A DNA stretch of 64,000 nucleotides from Virgibacillus proomii (GCF_900162615.1 NZ_FUFN01000010.1:626149-690148), one strand, 5' to 3'; shown: positions 43,369 to 53,439, numbered from the stretch's first letter. The notes: a model not told the origin generated them from the sequence alone. A program made the numbers and translations.

Positions 43369-43377
43369 TGTTATAAT
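43369..43377 (+). promoter_or_regulatory. Possible extended -10 promoter of the polysaccharide operon
   Basis: TGTTATAAT, an extended -10 box 56 bp before the first gene; no good -35 box is seen. Confidence 0.45.
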
Positions 43378-43432
43378 TCAATACTAGATTGCCGATAAGA
43401 ATGAAAGATAAAGAAAAATTGGAGGTAACCTG

Positions 43433-44191
43433 ATGGAAGAAACTATTTCCTTAAAGGAGATATTTGCTGTCTTAAAAAAACGTTTCTTGCTCATTATGGC
43501 TTGTATAATTGGTGCAGGAGTAATTGCTGCCATTGTCAGCTATTTTATTTTAACACCAGCATATGAAGCAAATTCTTCTTTTATCGTAAATCAAAGTCAA
43601 CAAGACGCAGATAAACAGTATAATATTAGTGATATACAAACGAATGTGGAGCTGATCAATACATATAATGTAATTATAAAAAGCCCGCGAATTCTTGATG
43701 CAGTTATTGAAAAGCTAAACCTAGATATGACTAACGATCATTTAGCAGAAAAAATCCAAGTTTCTAGTGAGGAGCAATCTCAAGTTGTAACCGTAACCGC
43801 AACCGATGAGAGTCCAGAACAAGCTGTAGAAATGGCAAATACAACAGTTACAACATTTCAAGATGAAATTCCCGATTTAATGAATGTGGATAATGTCAAA
43901 ATTTTATCAGAAGCTTATTTAGGAGCAAATCCAACACCTGTATCACCGAAACCAATGTTAAATCTTGCCATTGCAATTGTGCTTGGTGCAATGATCGGTG
44001 TCGGGATTGCGTTCTTATTAGAGTATCTGGATAACACCATTACAACAGAAGAAGATGTAGAAAAACATCTACATACGCCAGTAATAGGAACGATATCTAC
44101 CGTTCAAGATTCCGATATTAATAATTTTATGAACGCACAATCTAAACGGGAAAGGGGGAGCTACCATGCTACACAAAAAAAATCAGTCTAG
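43433..44191 (+). CDS. Wzz/YveK-type polysaccharide co-polymerase and kinase activator
   Basis: A 252-residue membrane adaptor with two helices (about residues 18-40 and 175-195) around an extracellular domain, and the proline-rich PTPVSPKPMLNLAIAI motif before helix two. Such proteins (YwqC, CapA, EpsA) set chain length and activate the partner tyrosine kinase. The partner gene overlaps its end by 26 bases. TTGGAGGTAACCTG is the ribosome site. First gene of the polysaccharide locus. Confidence 0.9.
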   Translation: MEETISLKEIFAVLKKRFLLIMACIIGAGVIAAIVSYFILTPAYEANSSFIVNQSQQDADKQYNISDIQTNVELINTYNVIIKSPRILDAVIEKLNLDMTNDHLAEKIQVSSEEQSQVVTVTATDESPEQAVEMANTTVTTFQDEIPDLMNVDNVKILSEAYLGANPTPVSPKPMLNLAIAIVLGAMIGVGIAFLLEYLDNTITTEEDVEKHLHTPVIGTISTVQDSDINNFMNAQSKRERGSYHATQKKSV

Positions 44192-44864
44192 ATCTGGAAC
44201 GAAGATGCGGCATTTAATTACAAAACTAAATCCAAAATCCCCCATTTCCGAGCAGTATCGGACAATTCGTACCAATATTGATTTTGCATCTGTCGATCAA
44301 AAAATTCATTCTTTGCTAGTGACATCTTCTGGACCCGGGGAAGGGAAGTCAATGACAGCTGCTAATTTAGCTGTTGTTTATGCGCAACAAGGAAAAAAAG
44401 TGCTGTTGATCGATGCAGATCTTCGCAAGCCAACCGTACATTATACGTTTCGGTTAGATAATTTACGAGGGCTAAGCAATATTCTCGTTGGAGAAAATAC
44501 CTTTAATGATGTTATTCATAACAGTGATGTCGATCATTTAGATATTATGTCATGTGGACCGATTCCACCAAACCCATCTGAATTATTAGCATCCAAAAAG
44601 ATGGTAAAATTGCTGGAAGAGTTAAAAGCAAGCTATGATTTAATTATTTTTGATACGCCTCCTGTGTTAGCTGTTACGGATGCGCAAGTTCTAGCAAATA
44701 TTGTTGATGGTACCTTGCTTGTCGTTAGAAGCAAACATACGGAAATAGAGGGAGCGCAAAAAGCAGTAGAGTCGCTGAGACCTGCAAAGGCAAAACTACT
44801 GGGCACAGTTTTAAATGATCGTATAAAAAAGCAATCCAATTATTATTACTATTATGGAAAATAA
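44166..44864 (+). CDS. Bacterial tyrosine kinase (YwqD/CpsD type)
   Basis: A 232-residue BY-kinase. Walker A (SSGPGEGKSMTAANLA, residues 58-73), Walker A' (VLLIDADLRKPTVHY) and Walker B (LIIFDTPPVLAVTD) are present. The C-terminal tyrosine cluster SNYYYYYGK is the autophosphorylation tail. It acts on the inner face of the membrane with the Wzz-like protein and phosphorylates itself and sugar-nucleotide enzymes such as Ugd. It overlaps the preceding gene, so the pair is translated together. Confidence 0.95.
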   Translation: MLHKKNQSRSGTKMRHLITKLNPKSPISEQYRTIRTNIDFASVDQKIHSLLVTSSGPGEGKSMTAANLAVVYAQQGKKVLLIDADLRKPTVHYTFRLDNLRGLSNILVGENTFNDVIHNSDVDHLDIMSCGPIPPNPSELLASKKMVKLLEELKASYDLIIFDTPPVLAVTDAQVLANIVDGTLLVVRSKHTEIEGAQKAVESLRPAKAKLLGTVLNDRIKKQSNYYYYYGK

Positions 44865-45116
44865 GTTTCGAAACCCTTATCCTCTTGGATGGGGGATTTT
44901 TTCGTAACAATCATCATCTCCATTATCAAATACTGAATTATACCCACAAAATAAAACTTTAGCTATTATGATGACTAACGTGTTCCATTAGTAAATAAGT
45001 ACCGTCAATTCTTTAAAAAACGTAAAATATCATTTTGAAAGTGTGCAGGAGATAAATTATTTGTTATAATCTATCTAATTAAGAAACTAATTTATAATAC
45101 ATAGGATGTGGGTACG

Positions 45117-45884
45117 TTGATTGATATTCATAGTCATATATTACCCGGTGTTGATGATGGTGCAAAAAACGAACAAGAAAGCTTAAATATGGCTAGAGCA
45201 GCAATTGAACAAGGAATTCAAACGATTGTAGCAACACCGCATCATCAAAATGGTGCGTTTAATAATTTTCGCTTGGAAATTAAAAGTAGTGTAGAAATTT
45301 TAAATGAATTCTTCAAACGAGAAGGTGTGCCGCTTACTGTTTTACCTGGACAGGAAACACGCATTTACGGGGAAATGGTAGAAGGGCTTCGTCAGCAAGA
45401 ATTACTCCCTATAAACCATAGCAAATACCTACTTGTTGAATTCCCTGCTAGTGAAGTTCCTCGTTACACGACACAATTACTGTTTGATATCCAATTGGAA
45501 GGATACACCCCAGTCATCGTACATCCTGAGCGCAATCGTCAGCTCTTGGAGCATCCAAATTTGTTATATGAATTTGTCTCCAAAGGTGCGTTAACACAGG
45601 TAACAGCTGGTAGTGTTATCGGTAAATTTGGTAAGGATATTCAAAAGTTTACCAACCAAATTATTGAAGCCAATTTGACACATTTTATCGCTTCCGATGC
45701 ACATAATACAACATCGAGAAAATTTTGGCTCCAAGAAGCTTATGAAGAAGTGAAGAAGAATTATGGAAGTGACTATTTCTATATGTTTCTGGAAAATAGT
45801 AATCTATTGATAGATAATGATAATGTGAACCAATTAGAACCAATGCGGGTCAAAAAGAAGAAAAAATTTCTTGGACTATTTTAA
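45117..45884 (+). CDS. PHP-type tyrosine-protein phosphatase (YwqE/CpsB)
   Basis: A 255-residue manganese-dependent phosphatase of the PHP fold. Metal-binding motifs IDIHSHILPGVDDGA at the start, ATPHH, GQETRI, HPERNRQLL and ASDAHN are all present. It removes phosphate from the kinase encoded just upstream. I choose the TTG at 45117, which gives the usual MIDIHSHIL start; a GTG three codons earlier is also possible. It lies 250 bp behind the kinase gene and is followed by a strong terminator. Confidence 0.92.
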   Translation: MIDIHSHILPGVDDGAKNEQESLNMARAAIEQGIQTIVATPHHQNGAFNNFRLEIKSSVEILNEFFKREGVPLTVLPGQETRIYGEMVEGLRQQELLPINHSKYLLVEFPASEVPRYTTQLLFDIQLEGYTPVIVHPERNRQLLEHPNLLYEFVSKGALTQVTAGSVIGKFGKDIQKFTNQIIEANLTHFIASDAHNTTSRKFWLQEAYEEVKKNYGSDYFYMFLENSNLLIDNDNVNQLEPMRVKKKKKFLGLF

Positions 45885-45895
45885 TGGAGCATGAA

Positions 45896-45937
45896 AGGGG
45901 CGTACATAATATCATTCTTCGCCCCTTTTTTTTCAAA
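45896..45937 (+). terminator. Terminator after the kinase/phosphatase group
   Basis: AAAGGGGCG-TACATAATATCATTCTT-CGCCCCTTTTTTTT; good stem and T run. It separates the regulatory trio from the genes beyond. Confidence 0.87.
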
Positions 45938-46208
45938 AAATGGGGAAACGTTTGCGCGACAAACAAATAAGACCATGTTGTACTCTATCATAATTGACGC
46001 ACGAAAAAAGTAGCATTTTCTTCATAAACGATTCATTGGTTACTTTCAACGTCACCGTTTATGGAGAAAAATAACTTTGTGCTAATAAATATTCAAACAC
46101 TACATGCAGTGTTACTTCTTAAATTGGCATAAGCTACCAACTTGTTATGAGGTGTTAAATAACAGTGACTTATGTGGCGTGGTAGTTTTTTAAAGGAGTG
46201 GTGGGAGA

Positions 46209-46880
46209 ATGACACGAATTATGCTGATAGATGACCAACAATTATTTATAGACGGTATGAAAGCGTTGTTGTTGAAAGAAAAGGATATGGAGGTAATTGC
46301 CAAAGCAACAACTGGAAGAACCGGACTGCAGCAATTTATGGAACATCTTCCAGAACTTGTGCTAATCGATATTCATATGCCACATACGGATGCAATTAAG
46401 CTGATTTTACATATGAAAGAAGTTAAGCCTAATGTTAAGGTTCTTGTACTGACATCTTTTACGGATGAAGATTTAATCATTTCCGCCATTTATGCTGGTG
46501 CCGATGGTTTTCTACTGAAAAACTTAAATGGTGACCGCTTAAAAGACAGTATCCGAAAAGTGATGAATGATGAGGTTATTTTCTCTGGAGAGGTTGCGCA
46601 AATCCTGGCCAAGCGAGTTTTAGAAAGGCGGCTGGATAAACGTGAGTTGCTTGATGAAGCGTTTCAGCAAAAAGGGATTCACTTATCTAATCGCGAGCTG
46701 GACGTCGCCTATTTAATGGCAAAAGGGATTTCCAATAAGCATATCGCTGAACGATTGTTTCTTAGTGAAGGAACAGTAAAAAATTATATCAGCAACATTT
46801 ATCAAACCTTTCAAATAAATAATCGAAAAGAGTTAATTGCATATTTCCGACAATTACTGGATAAAAAAGTACTAACTTAA
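46209..46880 (+). CDS. LuxR/NarL-family response regulator without a neighbouring kinase
   Basis: A 223-residue two-domain regulator. Receiver: acidic pair Asp8/Asp9, phospho-acceptor Asp54 (LVLIDIHMP), the threonine in VLTSF and the lysine in FLLKN. The C-terminal LuxR helix-turn-helix is LSNRELDVAYLMAKGISNKH...SEGTVKNYISNIY. No histidine kinase is adjacent. It sits inside the polysaccharide locus, between the phosphatase and the dehydratase, so it may control it. GGAGTGGTGGGAGA precedes the start. Confidence 0.9.
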   Translation: MTRIMLIDDQQLFIDGMKALLLKEKDMEVIAKATTGRTGLQQFMEHLPELVLIDIHMPHTDAIKLILHMKEVKPNVKVLVLTSFTDEDLIISAIYAGADGFLLKNLNGDRLKDSIRKVMNDEVIFSGEVAQILAKRVLERRLDKRELLDEAFQQKGIHLSNRELDVAYLMAKGISNKHIAERLFLSEGTVKNYISNIYQTFQINNRKELIAYFRQLLDKKVLT

Positions 46881-47389
46881 ATAGCAAGATTCTCGTTTTT
46901 TTAAAAGACATTTCGACAAAATCTGTTAAAATCATACAAAAACTTATGACTTTTTTCTACAAAAGTCACTAAAAATATGACTAGGTATTTAGTAATATAT
47001 CTATACGAGTGGTAAATTTTGTGATTTCATCTAATTCATTTTAAGTGAAAAGTTATAGCTTTTAAGCTTATTTACTAAGAAATTCATCATTGTGGAGTAA
47101 CTGATTGAGTCTGGAAAGCAATCATATGCATTGTTACCTTTTTATGCATATTTACTGGTAAATTTTTCCGTTAAATTTTATCAGGTCATTCTCCCGAAGA
47201 CATTGGTATTTATCATCTCAAAAAAATTGCTAGCTTGCTATCACTAAAACGACATAAATTTTTACTAATTATATTAATTTTTAGTAACAATCATAAAAGT
47301 TTGGAAGCAACTACTGGAAAACAATGCTAATATAATAGCAGGAAAGCTTTCCTATATAGCAGCAAATGCACCTAGGAGGGGAGACATAG
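46881..47389. other. Long leader region before the CapD/EpsC gene
   Basis: About 510 bp with no gene. GGAAAGCTTTCC (47341-47352) is palindromic and CTAGGAGGGGAGAC is the ribosome site. In B. subtilis the eps operon carries an anti-termination RNA (EAR) before epsC; this gap has the right position, but I cannot recognise the motif here. Confidence 0.35.
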
Positions 47390-49219
47390 ATGGGGTACAA
47401 AGTAAGGCTGGGTCTATTAATCTTGTTAGACTCGCTCATTGTCGCGACAGCAATATTTGCTGCTTCGTGGATCGTATACCCTTATACAGAAGTTGTCAGT
47501 ATGGACGCTATTGTTATAAGTGCTATTGCCTTAGTACTATTTCATCATATTTTTGCGTCGATTTTTAAGCTGTACAATAAAGTATGGGCTTATGCCAGTA
47601 TTGGAGAATTAAAAGCAATTGTTTTGGCTATCACATTATCGATTATTGGAACGGCCATTGTGCAATTTATTGTAAATGATTTTTCGATTTATAAACGAGC
47701 ACTTATTGTCACATGGATGATTCATATTATTTTAATTGGTGGATCACGTTTTATTTGGCGAATGTTACGTGATAGATACATAAATAATGGAAAAGAACTT
47801 AAGCGAACGTTAATTGTTGGAGCAGGATCAGCTGGAGCGATGATTGCCCGACAATTACGTGATCAAAGTCATGAGGCAGAACTACAACCAGTTGCCTTTG
47901 TCGATGATGATATGACAAAGCAACGGATGCAACTATATAGCTTGCCTGTTGTTGGTAAAGTGAGAGATATTCCGCGGGTTGTCGAGGAAATGGAGATCGA
48001 ACATATTGTGATCGCTATTCCTTCGCTTCGTAATGGACAATTGAAGAAAATTGTCGACTTTTGTAATCAAACAAATGCAAAAGTGCAAATGATCCCGAAA
48101 ATTGAAGATTTAATGACAGGGAAAGTATCTGTCAGCCATTTAAAAAACGTCGAGGTGGAAGATTTACTAGGAAGAGTACCTGTACAGCTCGATATTCGTT
48201 CGATTTCCAAATATGTCACAAAAAATACAGTAATGGTCACTGGCGCAGGAGGCTCCATTGGTTCTGAGATTTGTCGGCAAATCATGAAATTTTCACCAAG
48301 CAAAATTGTCTTATTTGGTCATGGTGAATTCAGCATTTATACGATTGATATGGAATTAGGTGAAAAATATCGTGATGTCGGCATTGAAATCATTCCGGTC
48401 ATTGGAGATGTGCAGGATCGCAACCGTATTTTTGAAGTGATAGGGACATATAAGCCGCAAATTATCTATCATGCAGCTGCCCATAAGCATGTACCATTAA
48501 TGGAGAAAAATCCACATGAAGCGGTAAAAAATAACATAATTGGTACAAAGAACGTCGCAGAAGCTGCAGATACATTTGGTGTCGATACATTCGTTTTAGT
48601 ATCTACCGACAAGGCAGTGAATCCGACGAATGTGATGGGAGCAACGAAACGGATTGCAGAGATGATTATTCAGGATTTAGCTATTCGCAGCAAAACCAAG
48701 TTTACAGCAGTACGGTTTGGAAATGTGCTTGGTAGCAGGGGAAGCGTAATTCCGTTATTTAAAAAGCAGATTGAAAGAGGCGGCCCCGTCACCGTAACGG
48801 ATCCAGAAATGACGCGTTACTTTATGACGATCCCAGAAGCATCTCGCCTCGTTATTCAAGCAGGAACCTTGGCTAAAGGCGGGGAAATTTTTGTGCTTGA
48901 TATGGGTGAACCGGTAAAAATTGTTGATTTAGCGAAAAACTTGATAAAACTATCCGGCTATACGGAAGAAGAAGTTCCAATTACTTATACAGGTATTCGA
49001 CCTGGTGAAAAAATGTATGAAGAATTACTTAGTAAAGATGAAATTCACTCTAATGCTGTCTATGAGAAAATTTATGTCGGAAAAACTTCCGAAGTGGATC
49101 GTCAAATTGTTCGTAGACTTATTGAGAACTTCGAAGATTATACAAGAAAAGATTTAAAGGATACACTGATGAAAATTGTTTATATGGAGCATGCGTATGT
49201 AAATGTAAAGGGATCATAA
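47390..49219 (+). CDS. Membrane-bound UDP-sugar dehydratase/epimerase (CapD/EpsC/WbpM type)
   Basis: A 609-residue protein with four N-terminal membrane helices (residues about 8-125), a first Rossmann domain (GAGSAGAMIARQL near 143) and a catalytic SDR domain. The SDR domain has VTGAGGSIGSEICRQ near 283, YHAAAHKHVPLM, and STDKAVNPTNVMGATKR. Family members remove water from UDP-GlcNAc to give UDP-4-keto-6-deoxy sugars, the first step to several amino sugars. The DegT aminotransferase two genes on could act on such a product. ATG follows TAGGAGGGGAGACATAG. Confidence 0.92.
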   Translation: MGYKVRLGLLILLDSLIVATAIFAASWIVYPYTEVVSMDAIVISAIALVLFHHIFASIFKLYNKVWAYASIGELKAIVLAITLSIIGTAIVQFIVNDFSIYKRALIVTWMIHIILIGGSRFIWRMLRDRYINNGKELKRTLIVGAGSAGAMIARQLRDQSHEAELQPVAFVDDDMTKQRMQLYSLPVVGKVRDIPRVVEEMEIEHIVIAIPSLRNGQLKKIVDFCNQTNAKVQMIPKIEDLMTGKVSVSHLKNVEVEDLLGRVPVQLDIRSISKYVTKNTVMVTGAGGSIGSEICRQIMKFSPSKIVLFGHGEFSIYTIDMELGEKYRDVGIEIIPVIGDVQDRNRIFEVIGTYKPQIIYHAAAHKHVPLMEKNPHEAVKNNIIGTKNVAEAADTFGVDTFVLVSTDKAVNPTNVMGATKRIAEMIIQDLAIRSKTKFTAVRFGNVLGSRGSVIPLFKKQIERGGPVTVTDPEMTRYFMTIPEASRLVIQAGTLAKGGEIFVLDMGEPVKIVDLAKNLIKLSGYTEEEVPITYTGIRPGEKMYEELLSKDEIHSNAVYEKIYVGKTSEVDRQIVRRLIENFEDYTRKDLKDTLMKIVYMEHAYVNVKGS

Positions 49220-49234
49220 TGAGGGGGATCATCC

Positions 49235-50113
49235 ATGAAAACTATTAAAAAAGCAATTATTCCAGCAGCTGGATTAGGGACAAGATTCCTACCGGCAACC
49301 AAAGCGATGCCGAAAGAAATGTTGCCAATTGTAGATAAACCGACGATTCAGTATATCATTGAAGAAGCAGTACAATCGGGCATTGAAGATATCATTATTG
49401 TTACGGGGAAAACGAAACGAGCGATCGAAGACCATTTTGATAACAACTATGAATTAGAAGACAATCTGATGAAAAAGGAAAAATTTGACCTACTGGAAAA
49501 AGTAAAGCAACCGTCAAAGGTGGATATTCATTATATTCGTCAAAAAGAACCTAAAGGCTTAGGCCACGCGGTTTGGTGTGCACGTAAATTTATTGGTAAT
49601 GAACCATTTGCTGTTTTACTTGGTGATGATATTGTCCAAGCCGAAACACCTGGATTACGCCAACTGATCGATCAATTTGAAGAAACCCAATGCTCTGTAG
49701 TAGGTGTACAGCAAGTTCCAATGGAGGAAACACACCGCTATGGAATTGTTGATCCAAACACGATTGAAGGTAGACGCTATCAAGTTAATCATTTTGTAGA
49801 AAAGCCTAAGCAAGGTACAGCACCGTCTAATTTAGCGATTATGGGTCGTTATGTGCTAACACCAGAAATCTTCACATTTCTTGATAGACAGGAAATTGGT
49901 GCCGGTGGAGAAATTCAATTAACAGACGCCATTCAAAAATTAAATGAAGTGCAGACTGTTTATGCGTATGATTTCGAAGGTAAACGCTATGATGTTGGTG
50001 AAAAGCTTGGCTTTGTAAAAACGACCATTGATTTGGCGCTGAAGAATGAAGAAATTCGTAAAGAACTGTTGAAGTATTTAGTGGAGAAGGTGAAAGCTAC
50101 CTCGATCCATTAA
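49235..50113 (+). CDS. galU: UTP-glucose-1-phosphate uridylyltransferase
   Basis: A 292-residue nucleotidyltransferase that makes UDP-glucose. The signature AAGLGTRFLPATKAMPKEM is at residues 11-29, and EKPKQGTAPSNLAIMGRYVL and GAGGEIQLTDAI complete the active site. UDP-glucose feeds wall and capsule polymers. It starts 15 bp after the dehydratase gene, with GAGGGGGATC as ribosome site. Confidence 0.95.
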   Translation: MKTIKKAIIPAAGLGTRFLPATKAMPKEMLPIVDKPTIQYIIEEAVQSGIEDIIIVTGKTKRAIEDHFDNNYELEDNLMKKEKFDLLEKVKQPSKVDIHYIRQKEPKGLGHAVWCARKFIGNEPFAVLLGDDIVQAETPGLRQLIDQFEETQCSVVGVQQVPMEETHRYGIVDPNTIEGRRYQVNHFVEKPKQGTAPSNLAIMGRYVLTPEIFTFLDRQEIGAGGEIQLTDAIQKLNEVQTVYAYDFEGKRYDVGEKLGFVKTTIDLALKNEEIRKELLKYLVEKVKATSIH

Positions 50114-50155
50114 AATACTAGCTAATATTATGTAGCACGGAAAGGGTAATTTAAA

Positions 50156-51379
50156 ATGACAATGAATAAAATGCATATACCATTTTCACCTCCTGATATT
50201 ACTAATAAGGAAATAGAAAAAGTGGTAAATACATTACAATCAGGGTGGTTAACAACAGGGCCTAGAACAAAAGAATTAGAACATAAAATATCTGAATATA
50301 TCGGTGTAGAACGGGCAGTTTGTTTGAATTCAGCTACAGCTGCAATGGAATTAACATTGCAGCTTCTAGGTGTTGGACCGGGTGATGAAGTTGTAACAAC
50401 AGCTTATACATATACTGCAACAGCCTCTGTTATTCATCATGTTGGGGCTAAAATAGTTTTAGTAGATACCACCCCTGGCTCTTATGAAATGGATTATTCT
50501 AAATTAGCAGAAGCTATTACAGAAAAAACTAAAGTAGTGATCCCGGTTGATATTGCTGGTAAAATGTGTGATTATGAAAAGATTTTTAACGTAGTTGAAA
50601 GCAGAAAAGATTTGTTTAAACCCAAGAACGATATTCAGGCTGCATATAATAGAGTCATTGTAATGGCAGATGCAGCTCATTCCTTTGGAGCTATGCAAAA
50701 CGGAAATATTTCTGGCCAAATTGCTGACTTTACATGTTTCTCATTCCATGCTGTTAAGAATTTGACAACTGGTGAAGGTGGAGCAGTTGTATGGCATAAC
50801 AATAATGAGCTTGACAATGAATGGATCTATAAGCAATACATGCTATTAAGCCTTCACGGACAATCCAAAGACGCTCTTGCTAAAACTAAAAAAGGCGCAT
50901 GGGAATACGATATAATTTATCCTGCTTACAAATGTAATATGACAGATATCATGGCAAGTATCGGTTTGGTTCAAATAGAGAGATACAAAGACCTTTTAAA
51001 GCGCCGTAGAGAGATCATAGAAATGTATGATAATGAATTTAAACCTTTAGGCCTTCAGTCTATTGAACATTATGGTGATACATTCGCTTCTTCTGGACAC
51101 CTTTATTTACTTAGGTTACCAGAACTTGATGAAAAACAACGTAATGACATTATTGTAAAAATGGCTGATAAAGGTATAGTTTGTAATGTACATTATAAAC
51201 CTTTACCTATGTTAACTGCATACAAAAATTTAGGTTTTAATATAAGTGATTATCCGAATGCATTTAGACAATATGCTAATGAAATAACACTTCCTTTACA
51301 TACTTTAATTAATGATAAAGAGGTTGAATATATTTCTTATAATTTAAAAAAGTATTATAAAGTTGTTCAGAAGGGGTAG
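50156..51379 (+). CDS. DegT/DnrJ/EryC1/StrS-type sugar aminotransferase
   Basis: A 407-residue PLP enzyme that transfers an amino group to a keto-sugar nucleotide. The N-terminal PFSPPDITNKEIEKVVNTL, the GWLTTGP loop, ADAAHSFGA and the PLP lysine in FHAVKNLTTGEGGA are typical. It probably uses the 4-keto sugar made by the CapD-like enzyme (inference). It contains a longer insertion around residues 140-170 than many relatives. ATG at 50156 follows GGAAAGGGTAA. From here on base composition becomes markedly AT-richer. Confidence 0.9.
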   Translation: MTMNKMHIPFSPPDITNKEIEKVVNTLQSGWLTTGPRTKELEHKISEYIGVERAVCLNSATAAMELTLQLLGVGPGDEVVTTAYTYTATASVIHHVGAKIVLVDTTPGSYEMDYSKLAEAITEKTKVVIPVDIAGKMCDYEKIFNVVESRKDLFKPKNDIQAAYNRVIVMADAAHSFGAMQNGNISGQIADFTCFSFHAVKNLTTGEGGAVVWHNNNELDNEWIYKQYMLLSLHGQSKDALAKTKKGAWEYDIIYPAYKCNMTDIMASIGLVQIERYKDLLKRRREIIEMYDNEFKPLGLQSIEHYGDTFASSGHLYLLRLPELDEKQRNDIIVKMADKGIVCNVHYKPLPMLTAYKNLGFNISDYPNAFRQYANEITLPLHTLINDKEVEYISYNLKKYYKVVQKG

Positions 51380-51385
51380 TTTAGA

Positions 51386-52501
51386 ATGAAGAAAAAAATA
51401 TTAATTCTAGGTGTAGCCTCGGTTCAAATGGATGCGATAAATGAGTTGAAAGAATTGGGGTATGAGACTCATGCTATTGCTATGGCAAAAGATGGCCCGG
51501 GTGCTGATTTGGCCGATTATTTTGAAGAGATAAACATATTGGATGAAAATTCTATAATAAATTATATTAAAGAGAATAAAATTTCTGCGGTGTATTCTAT
51601 CGGATCTGATTTAGCTATACCTGTAGCAAGTAGTATAAGTGAAAAATTAGATTTGCCACTTTTTGTTACTGAAGATACAGCTAGATTTTGTAATAATAAG
51701 AATCTTATGAGGGGAAAATTAGGAAATGATTTCTTTGGAAATGTAAAATTTCAAATAGTTGAGAACATAGAAGATGATATTAAAATAAATTACCCTTTTA
51801 TTTTAAAACCAACTGATTCCCAAGGTCAACGCGGGGTATTTTTAATTAATTCTTTTGAAGACTACGTAAATAATTATAATAAAGCTAAAGAATATTCGCG
51901 ATCTGGATTAGTTATTTTAGAACAATATATTTCAGGTCCTGAGTTGTCCGTGAATGGGTATATTGTAAATGGCGAATTGGTCTTTCTAATTCCTTCCGAT
52001 AGACAAACTTGGCCGGAGTATACTGGTTTAATTCATAAACATATTGTTCCTTCGGTAAACCTAGCTGGTGATATAAGTGACAAGATGAAACTAATTATCG
52101 AGAAAGCGTGCAGTAAACTAGGAATTAACAATGGACCAGTGTATACACAAATGAAATTAGAACAAGGGATACCATATATAATTGAAATAACACCACGTTT
52201 AGATGGTTGCCATATGTGGAAAATTTTAACTTATTATACGGGTGTAAATTTGATTAAACTAACCTTTCAACACTTACTTGAAAATGATGTGTCAGAGTTA
52301 AATAAACAATACGATAATTATAGAGATAGTTATGTGTTAGAGTTTATTTGTCAAAAACCTAAAACAGCTGCTAGCTATACCGACTTTGAGAATGAAATCA
52401 GAAATGCACTATATAGTTTTAATTACTATAATCCTGGTGATATTATTAGACCAGTAAATGGTAGATTTGAAAAAATTGGATACTTTATTAATAAAGTTTA
52501 A
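51386..52501 (+). CDS. ATP-grasp family ligase
   Basis: A 371-residue ATP-grasp protein: N-terminal Rossmann-like domain (ILILGVASVQMDAINELKE), the ATP-binding FILKPTDSQGQRGVFLI loop, VILEQYISGPELSVNG, and the metal-binding end PYIIEITPRLDGCHMW. Such enzymes form amide bonds between a carboxylate and an amine. Six bases after the aminotransferase gene, the best guess is that it attaches an acyl or amino acid group to the new amino sugar; this is inference. The frame and family are clear, the substrate is not. Confidence 0.82.
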   Translation: MKKKILILGVASVQMDAINELKELGYETHAIAMAKDGPGADLADYFEEINILDENSIINYIKENKISAVYSIGSDLAIPVASSISEKLDLPLFVTEDTARFCNNKNLMRGKLGNDFFGNVKFQIVENIEDDIKINYPFILKPTDSQGQRGVFLINSFEDYVNNYNKAKEYSRSGLVILEQYISGPELSVNGYIVNGELVFLIPSDRQTWPEYTGLIHKHIVPSVNLAGDISDKMKLIIEKACSKLGINNGPVYTQMKLEQGIPYIIEITPRLDGCHMWKILTYYTGVNLIKLTFQHLLENDVSELNKQYDNYRDSYVLEFICQKPKTAASYTDFENEIRNALYSFNYYNPGDIIRPVNGRFEKIGYFINKV

Positions 52502-52539
52502 AGTAATTACAAAAGTGCGATAGAAATGGGAGCGATAAT

Positions 52540-53439
52540 ATGAAAGTAGCTGTTACTGGCGGAATGGGATTTTTGGGTCAATATGTAGTAGAAAGTATAA
52601 AAAAACAAAATTATATTCCACTAATATTATCTAGAAAACCAGACTCTAGTTCAAACGTTGAATTACGTCCAACAGATTATTCTAAAGACGATTTAGTAAA
52701 GAATTTATTTGATGTAGATGCAATAGTACATTTAGCTGCTAAAAGAGGCAGTCAGGGAAAAATATCGGAATTTCATGATAATGAGATTTTAACGCAAAAT
52801 TTATATGAGGCATGTTTTGAACTGGGCATACACAATATTGTCTATGCTTCAACTATTTCCGTGTATTCAAATGATAATAAAATCCCTTGGACTGAAGAAA
52901 ATATTCCATCACCAACACTAATGTATGGAATAAGTAAGTTAACCAATGAATACATAGGAAATATTTATTCAAATAAAAAAGGGTTGCGGGTTAAGAATTT
53001 AAGATTAGCTCACTTATATGGCTTTAATGAAAAAAATAATTATATGATTAATAGATTTTTTAGACAGGCGTTTCACCAAGAAAAGCTAACATTACACGCT
53101 AAAAGTGTTGCAAAAAGAGAGTTTCTTTATGCAAAAGATGCAGCTAAAGCAATTATTTGTGCGTTAAACAGGAGTAATACTTTTGGAACCTTTAATATTG
53201 GTAGCGGTGAAGCATTGACGAATTATGAAGTAGCAGTAGAAATTAATAAAGCATTTAAAAATGTAAATAACTTAGTAGTTAAAGATTCTAATGCTGACGA
53301 AGGAATATATTCATCATTAATGGATAGTAGTTTAGCAAGAGAAGTTTTTAGTTTTTCTCCTGATTACACTTTTTCTAAAGCTGTTTCTGAAATTTATACA
53401 TTTATGCGGGGGTTGGATGATGTACCGTTATGGTATTAA
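52540..53439 (+). CDS. NAD-dependent epimerase/dehydratase
   Basis: A 299-residue extended SDR: GGMGFLGQYVVESI at the N terminus, the VHLAAKRGS strand, STISVYSND with the catalytic serine, and Y-x-x-x-K in MYGISKLTNEY. It probably makes or reduces a nucleotide sugar for the repeat unit, for example as an epimerase or 4-reductase. Its end overlaps the next gene by 23 bases. GGGAGCGATAAT precedes the ATG. Confidence 0.87.
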   Translation: MKVAVTGGMGFLGQYVVESIKKQNYIPLILSRKPDSSSNVELRPTDYSKDDLVKNLFDVDAIVHLAAKRGSQGKISEFHDNEILTQNLYEACFELGIHNIVYASTISVYSNDNKIPWTEENIPSPTLMYGISKLTNEYIGNIYSNKKGLRVKNLRLAHLYGFNEKNNYMINRFFRQAFHQEKLTLHAKSVAKREFLYAKDAAKAIICALNRSNTFGTFNIGSGEALTNYEVAVEINKAFKNVNNLVVKDSNADEGIYSSLMDSSLAREVFSFSPDYTFSKAVSEIYTFMRGLDDVPLWY

